A DNA stretch of 15,879 nucleotides from Zoogloeaceae bacterium (GTDB lineage Bacteria > Pseudomonadota > Gammaproteobacteria > Burkholderiales > Rhodocyclaceae): assembly GCA_015657735.1 (NCBI GenBank), contig SSSX01000148.1, positions 1 to 15,879 of the forward strand, given 5' to 3'. Position 1 is the first letter of the stretch. Each line of letters starts with the position of its first letter. Positions 15,502 through 15,879 of this stretch are shown here, piece after piece. Below the pieces are notes generated by a model. That model was not told the origin of the DNA. It was given only the letters and a program-made list of their open reading frames with translations, and made no database searches. Position numbers and translations under genes: made by a program.

Positions 15502-15549
15502 AAAAAATCAATAGTGCGAATAAAAGATTTTTTCTACTACATTTAGTAG
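15502..15549 (-). promoter_or_regulatory. Probable NrdR box pair and promoter of nrdJ
   Basis: Two 16-bp sites resemble the NrdR box (consensus pattern CwA-4nt-TwG with ACA/TGT flanks). Box 1, 15534-15549, has CTACTA/TAGTAG arms and matches the CwA...TwG core. Box 2, 15502-15517, reads on the minus strand GCACTATTGATTTTTT and fits the left half well. Their centres are 32 bp apart, about three helical turns, the spacing usual for NrdR pairs. On the minus strand TTGATT (within box 2) followed by 17 bp and TTAAAC could be the promoter; another TTGATT upstream with TACTAA inside box 1 is an alternative. Either would be blocked by NrdR. Confidence 0.5.
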
Positions 15550-15561
15550 TGTCTGGTGGCG

Positions 15562-15609
15562 AAAAAATCAAGGAAACAGTCTCGGCCGGGCCGCTCAGGC
15601 CCTTGATTT
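15562..15609 (-). terminator. Terminator-like hairpin upstream of nrdJ
   Basis: On the minus strand AAATCAAGG (15609-15601) pairs perfectly with CCTTGATTT (15573-15565), followed by further T's (plus-strand A-run 15562-15567). The 27-nt interior can form a small GC-rich hairpin (CGGCC/GGCCG). It would stop leftward transcription arriving from the right-hand side before the nrdJ promoter. The long loop lowers confidence. Confidence 0.45.
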
Positions 15610-15657
15610 GTCGGGAAAATGAAGTGACTTCGCGACGCCGCGGAGCGCGCGCTGGGG

Positions 15658-15823
15658 GGCAGATCGGAAACGCTCCACGAGGAGCGTAAGAGTGGACACC
15701 CTCACGAATGTCACGCAGCCTCTGGCACGATACCCACGTCGTGAAGCATGGTTTGGCCCGGGGGCTGACGGCGAGAGACCTTCTATAGCTGCCAGGAATG
15801 CAAAGATCCTCCCCCGATCTGCC
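15658..15823 (+). ncRNA. Structured RNA module, tentatively HEARO / IscB omega-RNA-like
   Basis: A perfect 10-bp helix (GGCAGATCGG 15658-15667 with CCGATCTGCC 15814-15823) closes a nested set: CGCTCC-ACGA-GGAGCG (15671-15686); GTGgACA with TGTCAC (15692-15714, one bulged G); CTGGC with GCCAG (15722-15726, 15791-15795), which encloses ACGA/TCGT (15727-15742) and GGTTT/AGACC (15750-15780). The last contains a U-G pair that exists only on the plus strand, and joining segments are A-rich on the plus strand (GGAAAC, GTAAGAG, GAAGC, GCGAGAG, AATGCAAAGA), so plus is the likely RNA strand. From memory the motif order resembles HEARO RNAs, the omega-RNAs of IscB/IsrB nucleases, whose ORF would follow beyond 15879. 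A group II intron fragment is the main alternative. No protein gene covers this stretch convincingly. Confidence 0.5.
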
Positions 15824-15879
15824 GCGCTGCAACTCGTGTCCGGATTTGAAAACTCCTGCGAACTTCCTGAAAGCCGGCA

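Noticed and set aside
15485..15832. Minus-strand 115-residue frame as a protein gene
   Set aside because: It runs through the structured RNA and the nrdJ promoter region, has no Shine-Dalgarno and ends in translation of the AT-rich promoter. Best explained as a chance frame antisense to the RNA.
15458..15879. Cobalamin riboswitch upstream of nrdJ
   Set aside because: It would suit a B12-dependent enzyme, but the minus strand shows neither the conserved GCCACTG region nor an AGCCAGGAGACCTGCC-like B12 box. The structured module there also looks plus-oriented.
15640..15879. tRNA, rRNA or CRISPR array at the right edge
   Set aside because: No cloverleaf or CCA-type acceptor, no rRNA motifs, and no regularly spaced direct repeats are present.

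Overview
The window is a high-GC, densely coded stretch of a Gram-negative chromosome. An AcnB-type aconitase, a Neisseria/Burkholderia-type porin, a TctDE-like two-component pair, a DUF3422 protein and a stand-alone class II ribonucleotide reductase together suggest a betaproteobacterium, probably from the Rhodocyclales (Azoarcus/Thauera/Dechloromonas area). That placement is an inference from gene content and style, not from a search.

Layout. At 1-932 (+) is the 3' part of acnB, closed by a strong terminator. At 1068-3616 (-) is a tight three-gene unit: an AbrB-family membrane protein, a 58-residue unknown protein whose ATG overlaps the abrB stop, and a DUF3422 protein whose last ~40 residues lie in a different frame (an apparent frameshift at about 1191-1195). 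At 3714-7618 (-) is an ABC importer operon in the order binding protein, fused double permease, ATPase, ending in a clear terminator. At 7743-9143 (-) is a porin with a coiled-coil N-terminus. At 9301-11375 (+) a TctD-like response regulator and TctE-like histidine kinase diverge from the porin. At 11570-12205 (+) is a one-gene unit with an N-terminal excisionase/MerR-like HTH and a degenerate receiver. The gap 12206-12490 holds a pair of inverted REP-like palindromes and the nrdJ terminator. At 12491-15388 (-) is nrdJ. The last ~490 bp hold the nrdJ promoter region with a plausible pair of NrdR boxes and, at 15658-15823, a compact structured-RNA module.

How the parts fit. The porin, the ABC importer and the two-component pair look like one uptake system: outer-membrane entry, periplasmic binding, inner-membrane import and a membrane sensor. 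Both minus-strand promoters (porin and binding protein) carry the same tandem half-site, CGAAAG repeated with an 11-bp period, ending exactly 10 bp before a -10-like hexamer. That is what an OmpR-family activator site looks like, so the divergent regulator probably switches on both. The substrate is not determined; a small anion such as a carboxylate or organophosphate is more likely than ferric iron, because the binding protein has no tandem Tyr-Tyr.

The most unusual element is the structured module at the right edge: a perfect 10-bp closing helix around several nested helices, with A-rich joining segments on the plus strand. From memory it resembles a HEARO / IscB omega-RNA, which would put an IscB/IsrB nuclease gene just outside the window, but this identification is tentative.
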